A DNA stretch of 64,000 bases from Helicoverpa zea (Eukaryota; Arthropoda; Insecta; Lepidoptera; Noctuidae). Numbering within the stretch: position 1 is the first letter of the stretch; each line of letters opens with the position of its first letter. The position numbers and the translations under genes are program-made. Where the stretch lies: positions 6,754,120-6,818,119 of the forward strand of contig NC_061455.1 in NCBI RefSeq assembly GCF_022581195.2. Reading direction: 5' to 3'. Positions 46,732 through 57,662 of the stretch are shown here, one piece after another. The notes beneath the pieces were generated by a model. It was not told where the DNA came from. It ran no database searches and saw only the letters and a program-made list of their open reading frames with translations.

Positions 46732-46919
46732 AGCCGCCGCGAGTGACAGCGGCGGTGGGCCCCCGCGGCAAGCGGGTGCAAACACCGCAGCCAGTGCGGA
46801 CCCCCGCCGCCCCTCTCCCCGCGCCGCAGCCGCAGCCGCGAGAGCAGGCCGTGGCGCTTGCGCACGCCGCTAAAGGCGTCGAAGCCCTGGGCGTTTTAGT
46901 CCAGTATTTAGTGTTTCGA
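46732..46919 (+). CDS. MTUS-like gene, first shared exon
   Basis: 188 bases between a gtacag acceptor and a gtaagt donor. It accepts one base from the previous exon and then reads 62 codons, ending in phase 0. The first part is Pro/Arg-rich (includes VGPRGKRVQTPQPVRTP). The last part, AAKGVEALGVLVQYLVFR, resembles the start of the conserved region of vertebrate MTUS1 (an EALTVVIQHLL-type segment before the coiled coil). Both the long form (from 8554 and 10706) and the candidate short form (from 13927) can feed into this exon. It is strongly GC-rich against AT-rich introns. Confidence 0.82.
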
Positions 46920-47543
46920 GTAAGTATGTGTAAATCTGCTGGTTAGTTGCAATATTGGTCACTGACTGCATATCGCTGACAGAGAGCTTGATAGTTGATA
47001 TGATATAGTCCTCCTTATATCGATTTCGATAACGGCGACGTATGCCAAATTCACCTCCTAGCGTGACTGATGTGACTGTCGAGTAAAGTCATAATATCGA
47101 ATTTGTTCTGTTTATGGTGGGAAGCTCTAAGCATACAGCATCAGAAGTTGCTAGATTTCTTTCATAAGCAAAAACTTTAAGCAATGCAGAACATAGCCTG
47201 CGCCTTCAATGGTTAACGCCGCATGACGTAAAGCATCCACAATATCGTCACCACGTTCGTAGTGATTTACGAATGTGGTCAGACGATTTACATAAGTTGT
47301 AGGCACTCTATTGTGTTTACCAACCAATACAACAAACATTTGACAAAGCGTTGAGGCCAATGCAGTCCGATTCGTGTTTGAACAAATAATTGAATAGCCC
47401 TTCGAATGTTTTACGACTATGGATGTTTGTTCATGGGTTTGTGTGATGGCCGAGTGAGCCCATCACTTAATGTCACCCATGTTTGGTGAACGGTGAAAAC
47501 GTAACATAAATAAAATTATTCGAACTTTCGAAATTATAAACTA

Positions 47544-48590
47544 ACTAGCTTTCCGCCCGCGGCTTCGCCCGCGTGGAATTCGGTTCACCCCTCCCGCTGT
47601 GGGTTAGCAGCGGTGAGGGAGTGTCAGACTCTTACTGACTAAAATCGTCGTGTTCCGTCCTAGGCCTTTTATATACCAGGGCCGCGGTACCTCTTTCGAA
47701 CAACCCGCAGCCGCGGCTGGCCCTGGCGCTACTGGGCCCCACTGATTTCAAAACAGACTAATTCGCGGCGAACCTTAACACCACGATACAGAAAAGCACA
47801 ACGCCATCTATCGAGCTATCGGGAAGCTCGCGATTGAACAATGAGCTACAGGTTAAAGCGCGAGATATCATTGCACTTCTTACGTATCTTAAAAAAAACA
47901 ACGTCACCACGTTTTAAAAAGCTATCATTCCACTTCTTATGTATTTTAAAAACACATCGTTACCACGTTTTAAAAACACCCAGCGCCATCTATCGCATAC
48001 CTCAAGAACGAAATAACTTAACTAATACTTATACCAATTAGTAATTCGTTGAATTATAGTTAATTCAGGATAAGTAGATGTAAAAAAAACAGTTAAGACG
48101 ATAAAACAAATCGTACGTCATCCCTCGGGAATTCCTCATTTTCGAGGATTCATTATCGTATCATTTAGCTTCTAAATTTATATGTTCATATTCGTTTGCA
48201 ATATATAAGTAGATGTAAAAAAAAACAGTTTAGACGATTAAACAAATTGTACATCATCCCTCGGGAATTCCTCATTTTCGGGGATTCATTATCGTATCAT
48301 TTAGCTTCTAAATTTACATGTTTATATTCGTTTGCAATATATTACCTTGTTTTAAACGACACACAGCGCCATCTACAATCCATCCATCAAGCAAACAATA
48401 TTTTTGTTTTCCCTCGGGAATATCTATTTTTTTCGGGATAAAAAGTACCCTATTATTTAATCCGGACTTCTAACTTTACGTCTGCAAAATTTCAAAGCAA
48501 TCGGTTCAGTAGTTACGGCGTGAAAGCGGAACAAACAAACAAACAAACAAACAAACTCACTTTCCGATTTATAATATTAGTAAGGATGAA
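47544..48590 (+). mobile_element. LINE-like repeat cluster in intron
   Basis: Begins CTAGCTTTCCGCCCGCGGCT, a repeat start also seen near 38747 and 59878. It includes GTCAGACTCTTACTGACTAA (repeated at 48796) and ends with AATCGGTTCAGTAGTTACGG, a run of ACAA units and TTTATAATATTAGTAAGGAT, a LINE-type 3' end frequent in Lepidoptera. It may be one element or several joined pieces. Non-coding. Confidence 0.6.
48070..48341. repeat. 135-bp tandem duplication
   Basis: ATAAGTAGATGTAAAAAAAA starts at 48070 and again at 48205. The two units (each with CATCCCTCGGGAATTCCTCA) are adjacent and differ at a few positions. The duplication lies within the repeat cluster 47544-48590. Confidence 0.88.
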
Positions 48591-48784
48591 CAACCAAAAT
48601 AGTAGTAGAATCAATTTTAGTCGTCGTAGTAGAAAAGACTAAAATAATATAAAAAATTACATAGTTTCTCCGACTCTGTCCTGTTTTTTTTCCAACCGGC
48701 ACCTCAACACAAAGTAATGTGATAGATTGTTTTTTCTTTTTATCGATGGTAAAAATCATCAAATGACTCCCGCTTTAGTTTTGA

Positions 48785-48893
48785 GCTGCATGAGCGGTGT
48801 CAGACTTTTACTGACTAAAAATCCATCGTGTTCCTTCGTAGGCCTTTTATGTACCCAGGGCCGCGGTAACTCTTTGGAACAATCCCGCAGCAT
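48785..48893 (+). repeat. Dispersed repeat, second copy
   Basis: AGCGGTGTCAGACTTTTACT followed by GTTCCTTCGTAGGCCTTTTA and CAGGGCCGCGGTAAC matches 47605-47712 with substitutions. It ends about 40 bases before the exon at 48932, so an old insertion lies close to a splice acceptor. Confidence 0.7.
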
Positions 48894-48931
48894 GTGATAG
48901 CATCTTCATTAGCTGTCATTTAACATTGCAG

Positions 48932-49064
48932 TTGGACGCACTAAATGGCAGCAGCTGGCGCATGGAGGCGGAGCGTTGGCGAGGCGTGGCGGCCGCCGAG
49001 CGCAGCAGTGCCGCGCGCGCCGACCGCGACCGACAGCAGCGAGCGCAGAAGGATCTCGATACCA
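48932..49064 (+). CDS. MTUS-like gene, coiled-coil exon 1
   Basis: Acceptor cattgcag and donor gtcagt. Phase 0 entry, 44 codons plus one base. It begins LDALNGSSWRMEAERWRG and continues AAAERSSAARADRDRQQRAQ, a highly charged Ala/Arg/Glu-rich helix typical of a coiled coil. In the MTUS family the corresponding segment follows the VIQHLL-like motif and mediates dimerisation along microtubules. Confidence 0.85.
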
Positions 49065-49638
49065 GTCAGTATTACATAGATATATAGATAGGTTATTCTT
49101 TATTGTACACTATATAATAATAAAGGCAGATAAACAAAAATGATGATGATGAGCTCTGAGCTCTGGCGCTAACTTTAACTTAATTAGCCCGGACCTGATG
49201 AAATCCACATATAGAGGTAAGATCCTGGGTGTCGGAATTACCCGACGTATGTATCTGAGTTACTCGACAGATGTCCTGGTGTTGTTGATATCCATTAAAG
49301 CGGAGTATAGTTTTGTACCCATCGCTATAAGAATAACTCATCCTATGTAGAAGAAACTTTTCCAACCAGTCAAATTCCATTTCTAAATACATTACAGACA
49401 GAGGCGAATCCCACAATTCACAGTACTTACATATCTGGTTTCTAGAATTCAGATGATCAGTAAAGTTATTTTTATATTCTCGTTTTTATCATAAATATTT
49501 AAAGACGAATCGGTAAACAAGAAAATTACATCGCCATAACTACATATTTTTTTACAAGTGTGACAACTATGGCAACAAGAAAAGAAAGACAATCTTTATT
49601 TTTAAATGTGTACTAAAGTTTTATTTGAATGCTTCCAG

Positions 49639-49769
49639 TCGCAGAATGCCTGAGCAAGATCTCAGAGCTGGAGATGGAGGTCTCATCGAAGGAAGAGGTG
49701 AATGCGCGCCTCCAAGCCAAACACATCGAGGAGGTCGCTACACTCGCCAATGACATCAAGGGGCTCAAG
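49639..49769 (+). CDS. MTUS-like gene, coiled-coil exon 2
   Basis: Acceptor cttccag, donor gtaagc. Two bases complete the previous codon, then 43 codons end in phase 0. It reads AECLSKISELEMEVSSKEEV then KHIEEVATLANDIKGLK, with heptad-spaced Leu/Ile/Val. It is continuous with the flanking coiled-coil exons; no break was seen. Confidence 0.88.
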
Positions 49770-50017
49770 GTAAGCATTGTCATTAGCATTCCTTGAGGAC
49801 TTCAATAAGCCGCAATTAATATTAATGCATGCACAGACTTGTGGTACTGGAAATGTTTTAAAACATTTGTTTTTATTGTTCAGTACTTGTTTTGACGGCG
49901 AAGGCCATGGAAGCATTACCAGTGGCATTCTCATTGAATCTTGTCTCTGCCATACAAAGTTTATAAAAACTTGATGATGTCTTCGATTGAAAAAATGCCT
50001 TGTTTTGTTATTTATAG

Positions 50018-50329
50018 GATACAATCGAATCCCTGAAACACGAAGTCGCCGAGAGTAGGGCGCGTCTACACGCGCACAGCGAAATCGAGCGTACGTTACG
50101 CGCGCAGCTAGAGGCGGCGCGGGCGGAGATTGAGCAGAGCAAGTCGTACAACACGTCGGTGATGTCGGCCAACACGTCGACCGACACGTCGGTGGACACG
50201 TCGTGGGACAAGTCGTGCAATACGTGCGACGCGGCCTGCGACCCCGTGTGCTGCGAGGCGGAAGATTGCGAGCTGCGATTAGCTGCGAATGAGGAATTGA
50301 GCACGGATGCCAACGAGTTGGCAGCTGAG
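50018..50329 (+). CDS. MTUS-like gene, coiled-coil exon 3 with Cys-rich insert
   Basis: Acceptor tttatag, donor gtagct, 104 codons, phase 0 at both ends. A coiled coil (DTIESLKHEVAESRARL through AEIEQSKS) is interrupted by a Ser/Thr/Asp repeat (NTSTDTSVDTSWDKS) and six cysteines within 18 residues in the pattern CX2CX3CX3CCX4C. The helix then resumes (ELRLAANEELSTDANELAAE). The Cys patch is not something I know from vertebrate MTUS proteins. It could bind metal or form a lineage-specific loop. Confidence 0.87.
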
Positions 50330-50477
50330 GTAGCTACTACTGAATCTATTAATGAACTAGTTATAATTAATAAGTCATTGAAATATTTTATAGCATCGTT
50401 TTGTTCAAATACAAAGTAATAAAATACCTCCTTAGCCTCAAATCTTCATAAATTAACATCCGTTTAATTTATCACAG

Positions 50478-50777
50478 GTACGATCACTCCGCGCGGTGAT
50501 CGAGCTGAAGCAGGCGGAGGTCGCATCTCTGCGCGATTCGCGATCTGAGCTCGCAGCGGAGCGGGACAGGCGCGTGGCACTGGAGCGAGAGGCTCGAGCC
50601 GCGAGACACGCCGCCGAGGAGCTGCGCGAGCGCGCGCTCGCTCGCCAGCGCGACACCGACCGGCTGCGCGACGACAACAGGCGTCTGCGGGACGCCGCGG
50701 CAAGGGACCGGGACCACGCCGCGAGACTCGCCGCGCTCAATGAAGAGCTCCGGTACAAGCTTAGACAGAAGTCACAG
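50478..50777 (+). CDS. MTUS-like gene, main coiled-coil exon
   Basis: Acceptor atcacag, donor gtcaga, exactly 100 codons, phase 0. It begins VRSLRAVIELKQAEVASL, closely resembling a conserved ELESLKAVLEIKN-type segment of MTUS1, and ends ALNEELRYKLRQKSQ, resembling the ENEELLWKL-type segment near the MTUS1 C-terminus. These two short resemblances are the main reason for the family call. The exon is rich in Arg, Ala and Glu with GC-rich third positions, which opens long but spurious frames on the opposite strand. Confidence 0.9.
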
Positions 50778-50892
50778 GTCAGACGAAACCTTTTTAACTT
50801 AAAAAAATATTTGTTAATCTTCAAAACTACAGCAAAATTAGAAAGATCTCAAAACAGGATAATATACTAACAAAGGTTTTTTTGCTGTGCAG

Positions 50893-51128
50893 GTGGTGTC
50901 TCTGCTAGCGGGTGGCGGCTACATCGAGCGGCCACCGATGCGCACGCGCACGTCGTCGGGCGACTCGGGTCGCTCGGCGTCGCCGGCACCGGATTCACCC
51001 CCCTCTCCCGCCGCGTCGCCGGCGCCCGACTCGCCACCACTGCCCGCCGTCAAGGGCGTCGTCGAGAAACACGACTCAGTCAGCTGGGTGCTGGAGATTG
51101 AAGAAACTCCTGAGGAGGTGGCTTCTAG
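50893..51128 (+). CDS. MTUS-like gene, Ser/Pro-rich exon
   Basis: Acceptor ctgtgcag, donor gtaatt. 78 codons plus two bases. After VVSLLAGGGYIERPPMRTR it has Ser-Pro repeats (SASPAPDSPPSPAASPAP) and then a short non-repetitive block, EKHDSVSWVLEIEETPEEV. Vertebrate MTUS proteins also end in a Ser/Pro-rich tail after the coiled coil. The many SP dipeptides are possible proline-directed phosphorylation sites. Confidence 0.87.
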
Positions 51129-51214
51129 GTAATTTATTGTTTTACTCTGAAATATTGTTATTTCTAAGTCAAAAGTAAAAAGAACTTGCTCAACTTTCCG
51201 ATCTCATTGCGCAG

Positions 51215-51428
51215 GTTGGCTAGGCGGTCGTCATTCCGTACGGCCGCGTCGCCCAGCGGCGTGAAGCGACGCGGTGGCGGGTCTCCCGGCAGCGGGTCGC
51301 CAGCGCCCGCGTCCCCGGCACCCAATGCCTCCAAGCTGTTCCGCCCGGGGGACCTGGACTTCCCCCCGCCGCCGCTCAAGGAGTCCGCCGGGGAGGCCAT
51401 CTACATATACGACGATCGCCAGTATTGA
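51215..51428 (+). CDS. MTUS-like gene, last coding exon
   Basis: Acceptor attgcgcag. One base completes an Arg codon, then 70 residues and a TGA at 51426-51428. It begins LARRSSFRTAASPSGVKRRG, continues with GSPGSGSPAPASPAPN and ends in an acidic/aromatic tail, EAIYIYDDRQY. It is basic and Pro/Ser-rich, like the C-terminal tails of MTUS/ATIP proteins. The summed coding length of exons is a whole number of codons for both isoform models. Confidence 0.88.
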
Positions 51429-52907
51429 AGTATGGACTACTGGACTCAGTGGTGGTGACCGACTAGTCTGTACGCGAGTGAGTGCGCCGGGTCATGTTCT
51501 TGCCGGACTGTATGTACTGCAGGAGGAGGTGTAGCTTGTAGGAAACTGGGACCCAACCGGAGTGAATTCTCTGTATCTCGCGTTTATGCATTGAATACGT
51601 ATGTACCTTATATGGGATGGTGAAGTAATCAAACTAAACACACGATACCTATGGTCTAAAGCTCCTAGCTCTGGAATGCCATTGTTTTAATGGACTATGC
51701 AAATAATTTATGAGCTTCAAATGTTATTTTACGTATATTTAATACGAGTTTGCTCTTTCTCAATAGAATTTAGCTTGAAGTGATAATGATATGTTATTCT
51801 CATAAACGATATTAAAACAATACCTTAGATATCTCATAGTAATCCTAGCTGAAGGGTTTTACCTATTTATCTTATTTCAATTTTTATCGACTTCCCACGT
51901 TTCTACCATTAGTGGATAAATAAAATGAAATAAGGTAAGGAGTAGCTCCAGACTCACTTTAAATATAAGAATTTGCTTTTCTCAACATTCTGGCCTCGGA
52001 ACGGTATACTCGAATTGGGCTGCATTTGAAGGAAAGTGTCTATGTACCTGTGGATTGCGCCAATCAATAAAAGTTATATCTTAGTCAACTAGCTATTCAA
52101 GTCTTCTCGTCTATAGTCCTTTGATTTCCTTTTATATTATACTTTTATTTATAAGCTGTTTCACGTCTTTCTTATGTCTTATTAACGTTTATTTGATGTT
52201 ACTTTCTAACCCCGTTTCCCCTTTTATTAATTGGTGCAATTATTCTTGTTTCTGATTGTTTAATAATTAAAGAAAATAATGTGCTTTGATAATGTGTTAT
52301 CCTGTTCAGGCTTGTCAGTACTAGCAGGTTGTTATCTGTATTACTTAGCAATAGATGGATCGTAATTAGGTATTTATATTGTTTTGTATTGTATTTTTAA
52401 CTTAATTATTATATTTTATCACACTCGTTGAATTATTTTGTACAAATAACAATTTTAATGATGAAAAAAATTAACATAGTTGTAAGTGAAGGTGTAATAA
52501 TGATGTTTTTATTCTGTCTGTCGGAGTTTGACGCTTTCGTTTTATTAGGACTCGATACTTTCTTCTATTGTGAATGTTGATTTCGCATTATTTTTTTATG
52601 TTTCTTTATAGATAAATATAGTCCGCTATTCTAGAAGAAACAAAGAAACCAAAGAGTCACGTTCATCTGAACTCTTTGCCATGTTCCTTAATTTCAACAT
52701 GTCTGTCATTGTGCATGATAGATTGCATTGTAAATTCAGTTTATATGATTTTTATTTATTTTTAAGCTTATCGTTATATTACATTAAATACCATTCCAAA
52801 ATTAAACTGTAATCATAAATATTATAACGTGATTGCGAAGGATATTAATATAAAGAATAAAATAGTATGTTAAAGATTTGGTGGTTTGATTTTTGCTCCT
52901 ACATAGG
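51429..52907 (+). other. 3' UTR and downstream region of the MTUS-like gene
   Basis: After the TGA the sequence quickly becomes AT-rich. The first good poly(A) signal is AATAAA at 52066-52071. Others occur further on (for example near 52855), so the 3' UTR may be 0.65 kb or longer. No open frame is seen. Confidence 0.55.
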
Positions 52908-53037
52908 TACAGTCAGCGTTAAAAGTAGCTGAACAAATCAAATTTTTTATAGCCTAACAATATAAAGAGTCTTAGTTTCTAAACTATACAGATGTATAGT
53001 TTGAAGAATTGTTCAGCTACTTTTGACGCCGACTGTA
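52908..53037. mobile_element. 130-bp mariner-like MITE
   Basis: The left end TACAGTCAGCGTTAAAAGTA (then GCTGAACAA) is mirrored by TTGTTCAGCTACTTTTGACG ending GACTGTA. Inverted repeats of about 30 bases have two mismatches. The termini TA...TA fit a TA target. A small inner palindrome (AAACTATACA/TGTATAGTTT) lies near 52980. Non-coding. Confidence 0.87.
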
Positions 53038-55757
53038 CTTACTAAATCATAGTCAATCAGTGATAAAGATATAATGAGACGTTGCCCCCAATAAGATAAA
53101 TAACTTCCTTAACATAGTTAGACAATATTACTAGATTTCCTTGATAGGTAGTCTTGTGAAGAAGTAAATTGTTTAAATGGCTAATTCATTTATGTTATTG
53201 TCCTGGGACGAGTTAGGCACATGATTGGTGTGACACGTAAGTATAGAGCAATTTATGATGCAGTAAGTGAAGATATGAATGAATACTGGGCTCTTTGGGC
53301 TGATTGTGTTAATTTAATGATCACTTTAAATTAATTGAATATCATCTTTAAAAGTATAATTTTATAGGTAACCCAAACTTTGAATTAATTTATATGTTAT
53401 CTACACTATTAGGTTTTATATATATGTATTCGTATGTATGGGTTTATTTTACCAGGCTATACTTTATGCAGGTACGGGAAGAAAATCGATCGGGACGCAC
53501 GTGATAACGCCAAAATTAGTTGGTGCCAACCTATGACCTACGAATAATTGATATTTAAACCACTAACCACATCATGCATGGAAGCTCTATTTTCCTTCGC
53601 AACAACTGATAAAATACCTTACTACGTCCTTTAGTAATAGAACGGAGAGGTCGTTAATAGATGGATTTGCTGGAAAATGTATCCTATCCACTTATTTATC
53701 TTTAAAAATCAATATTTCTAAACATGACTAGTCCTTGTAAATAACTACCGAGCCTAGACGGCAAAAAAGATCTAACCTAAAGCTAACACCTAAAAATAGG
53801 AATGCCTATCATTATCCAATGTTTATTATTTTCTAAGTAGGTCTACTACCACCTTGGACCCAATCGTTATCATTTTAATACAGCACTAACTTTGCATTAA
53901 CTGCATTATCCACATTTAACTGGGTCAATACATCGTTTCGTATCTCGTATTTACTTTTTAAAATCATTTTGAATCACACTTTTGAAACTGGCAACTAAAA
54001 AGCATGCCTTAAAGAAGATATTCTTGTTTTGAATTTGGCCTGCAATTCACGGGGAAAATACAGTTTCGTAAATAGGCTATTCGACGCCGCTACACCGGGC
54101 TTATTGCAACAGCATTGGTATAAAACTGACGTCAGGCGGATAATTCAGTCAATTTCTCATACAAAATACACACAGGTATTGCACACGATTGTGTCGGCAG
54201 AATTTTATCCTCATACACGTTTCGATGCTCAGATTTAAAATATGGAAAGAATCACACTTACATGTACTTACTTACCTATTAAAATAGGCAATAATAATTC
54301 GTGTAAAGGGAATATCACACTGTGTGCGGCGTTAAGGAAAACAAATAAGTTTAGGAGGAAAGTTCCACTTAAAGATCAACTTTCGACCTCATCTGAACAG
54401 TTACACCATACGATACTAAGAAATAACATGCAAGAAGCAGTCGATAAAAACCCACACCAATCAAATAATGGCGATTCTAAATAGAAGTCAAGGTTTCTCT
54501 CTTCAAATATACCAACATGTAACTACCTACAGACAAGGACACTGCCTTGACTTTACCCGCAAACCACAGCCGGCATTATCATGGTACAGTTACTTAGCAA
54601 TTAGGTTTACAACCGTAGTTAGACTAATTTATTGACGACGTGGTAATTATTTGCATAAATTAGTAACTATATTCGCCAGCTGACTACGCCCACCTTGGGA
54701 GCAATAAACTCGACGACATTATATTAAAATTATTATGCTACAAGATTTAATTAATTGAGACACAATTTTGGATGGATAAATTGTTTCCAAATGACTGGAT
54801 GGTCTTTTTCAGATTATACAATAACTTAATGAAAAAAAAAAACTTCAGCAGAAACGGCAAGTAAATTAAGTTCATTTGGATTGGTGTGCCTTTATTTAAA
54901 ACCTCTTTAAATAGTCCTAGCTAGTTAAAATTACATAACTGCCAACAGCCCATGGAGCAAAATGTAGGTGAGGCGTCTAGAGACCTAGTCTGAAAGGAAC
55001 AAAGAAAGGAATTTATATTAAATTGCTAGAGTAGGTAACTGAAACCTACACTTAGGTACAAGCAAAACTAGCGCTCGCTAGTTCCTATTAAATGTTTCTA
55101 GGAAGACAGGCTGCACGAACACCGCACACATAGGTACCTACTACGATATTTGAAACGTAAATTGATATGTAATATTGCAAGATTTCCCGATATATCTGCC
55201 TGAGAAATGTAACCAATAGGTAAATTCGATGTTTAAATCAGTAAAATTTTTTGTTACAAAAAATCCCGAGCCTTTCGAAAAAGATAAGATGGATAAGAGG
55301 AAAACTTGATAAATCCCAATATTTTCTGACATCAAACGAAAAGCTTTTCGACCAACTCAAGAATAGACGTGATATAATTAAGTAGACTGAAAGAAAAACA
55401 CACTCTAAGAAATCTTTTTGTGTCTAGTCAGAGACTGTAGAAAAATATGAATAGTATACTGTAACCGTAACTGTAAGTATCCACAAATACTATTATTTAG
55501 AGGTATAATGCATAGGGATAACAATAATTACAAATTAGCTAGATAGAGCCCCCTCCGCAAAAAAAAATAAAATAAAGCATTCTAAAGCACTTACTAAAAT
55601 CTTAAGAAGGGCAGCAAACCATTTTGTGATGATCCACGAATCTAATAATATCGGTATATTTATTTTAAAGGATTTGGGGCGTCGCCGCCAAAATCGTAAT
55701 CAGCAGCGATTATGTCAAGGAAAGTTCGTAATGCTGCAACGCATTGATACCGTCCCC
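53038..55757. other. Intergenic, no gene recognised
   Basis: AT-rich spacer between the MTUS-like gene and the lipase. An ATG-started 80-codon plus frame (54242-54484) and a 69-codon one (54029-54238) lack family resemblance, TATA box or splice context that I can support. Confidence 0.45.
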
Positions 55758-55768
55758 TATATAAAAAG
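55758..55768 (+). promoter_or_regulatory. TATA box of the lipase gene
   Basis: TATATAAAAAG lies about 50 bases before the ATG at 55813, placing the transcription start at roughly 55790 with a short 5' UTR. Typical of a strongly expressed, tissue-specific secreted enzyme gene. Confidence 0.7.
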
Positions 55769-55812
55769 ATTTCGAAACTAACTAAATGGACTATTCGTGA
55801 AAAATCCTCAAA

Positions 55813-55855
55813 ATGTTCACAAGTGTCTGTACTGTTTTCTTGTTGATTGGTGCTG
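55813..55855 (+). CDS. Secreted lipase, exon 1 (signal peptide)
   Basis: ATG followed by 14 codons, MFTSVCTVFLLIGA, and one base before a gtaag donor. The hydrophobic run is the core of a signal peptide, so the enzyme is exported, probably into the gut lumen or another extracellular space. The start was chosen because it follows the TATA box at the right distance and joins exon 2 in phase. Confidence 0.8.
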
Positions 55856-56350
55856 GTAAGTATTTTATATGAAGTAACTATTACTTATTTAGAAACGACA
55901 CACTATCGGCCGGTAGGTGGCCGTTTGTTTTGAACGTAATCGTGAGTCCATGAAAGTTTTTAGTGTGATACTGCCTGGATACCTGGGTACTTTGTGCACT
56001 ACCGATCCTCATCATGCTGACTAATGTCTGCAAAGATACCATTTTTACAATAAAAAAAAATCTATTTAAAAAATCAAGGCAGATCAAACGAATAAACTAT
56101 ATATTCAATGGGTTCATCTATTTTAAGTTTTTGTTATTTTAAGTTTCGCGTCTATAATATTAATAGGATTCTATTTGGGTTTCGGTAACCTGATATCGTT
56201 AATAATTGTCTTGTCTGTATCAAAAGTGTACGTCTTCTATTTATAAATAAGGATTTTCTTCAAATAACTGCTTTACGCGAATAAAGGATGATATCGCATG
56301 ACGGGGCACGAGGAGACAAAATACTCTTAAAAATAAGTGCCTCGTTATGT

Positions 56351-56729
56351 TTGATGATTGATGATGATGTCCTCCTAGCCGATTATCGGCTACGGCGGCT
56401 GTTCTCATGTAAGGAGATTAGCCAACTGCGCAGGACATATTATAGTGCACAAGCATTTGCGCAGACACAGGTGCACTCCCTATTCCTTCACTCTCATAGC
56501 CCGATGGGACGGCAATCCGACACGACCGGAAAGAGATCAGGCGCAGGACCGACATTTACGTGCTCTCCGATGCACGGGTGAATCAATCACCAACATCCAG
56601 GCTTCGGGCTGCTTTGTGAAAGTCTTCTAAAACCCACAAAGTGATTTCGGCCCGACTCGGGAATCGAACCCGAGACCTCGTGCTCAGCAGCCACACTTGC
56701 GACAACTAGACCAACGAGGCAGTTAACTT
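56351..56729 (-). mobile_element. tRNA-derived SINE, full-length copy
   Basis: On the minus strand it starts with a tRNA-like head: A-box-like TGGTCTAGTTGTCGC and B-box GGTTCGATTCC with a paired CGGG...CCCG arm. It continues through the body shared with 4454 and 9318, and ends in GAT repeats. CCTCGTTATGT flanks it at 56340-56350 and 56730-56740 (11-bp target duplication). Such internal RNA polymerase III promoters drive SINE transcription. It lies in intron 1 of the lipase gene in the opposite orientation. The open frame seen on the plus strand is not a gene. Confidence 0.9.
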
Positions 56730-57662
56730 CCTCGTTATGTAATGGTATATCGAAGCCATTTAATATAATAGGAAAAAGAAAAAAAGCTGTTTGCTACAGT
56801 CATCTTTCCTTATGAAGCTTTTATTCTGGACTAGGGGTCTTAAGCAATAAATATTTTTATTTGCATTAACGTATTTCTGTTATTCAAATACGAATAGCAA
56901 TATTATTGCTATACCTAATACTGAGATCCGTATTCCTCTCTCTAGAATATTGCGTATTGTACCTATACAGAATTATAAAAAAAAATAACTAGAAAATCTT
57001 GAGTACACCTTAGCGCTCTAGAAATCTATTATTGTAGATAACTTTTTAAGATTTTAGCAAACCTTAGATAGTAGGTTAATGGAATGTTTGACTATAGGCC
57101 TTGTACGTAGATTAACAGTCTAAAACAGTGTTTGGTCAACATTACGTTTTAATACCTGTTATAAATATTCTCGGATAACGTAGTGTGCGTAAAATAGAAC
57201 AAATTGACTTGATAGATGACCTGCTACTAAACAAATATTAATTAATAAAAAACTTTCCTTTGGAAGACTTGGTTTTCTAACTAGGAGGTTCTTCAACTCT
57301 AATTGATCTACTTATTTATGTCTTTTTATTTGAACATGAATACGTGCAAAAAAAATAACCATTTTTAGAAGTCATACAAAAAAAGGCAGATTAAAGACGG
57401 CCTCACAGCTGAAATATTATGAGTACCTACGTGAACTTAGAGAAAAAAACTTCTTAACTTAAAGCTTAAGAAAACGGATCTTAACAATTATGTTAGATCC
57501 TGTACCGCAATTTTTTCAGCTGATTACAATGCAGTTGTACTAGTGAGCTAATTACTGCAAGCTACAAACATAACATAGTACCGGATTATGGTTTCATCTC
57601 ACTCTCTGATCTCTGCGTGGGTTCATTCGCTCTAATATGTATGACATATAATGTACAATAAT

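Noticed and set aside
50453..50824. Minus-strand Arg/Ser-rich open frame
   Set aside because: Opposite the GC-rich coiled-coil exon 50478-50777, whose plus-strand frame has exact splice borders and matching phase on both sides.
56640..56722. tRNA gene on the minus strand
   Set aside because: The A-box and B-box words are the head of a SINE, shown by the long body, GAT tail and 11-bp target duplication; related heads or bodies occur at 4454 and 9318.
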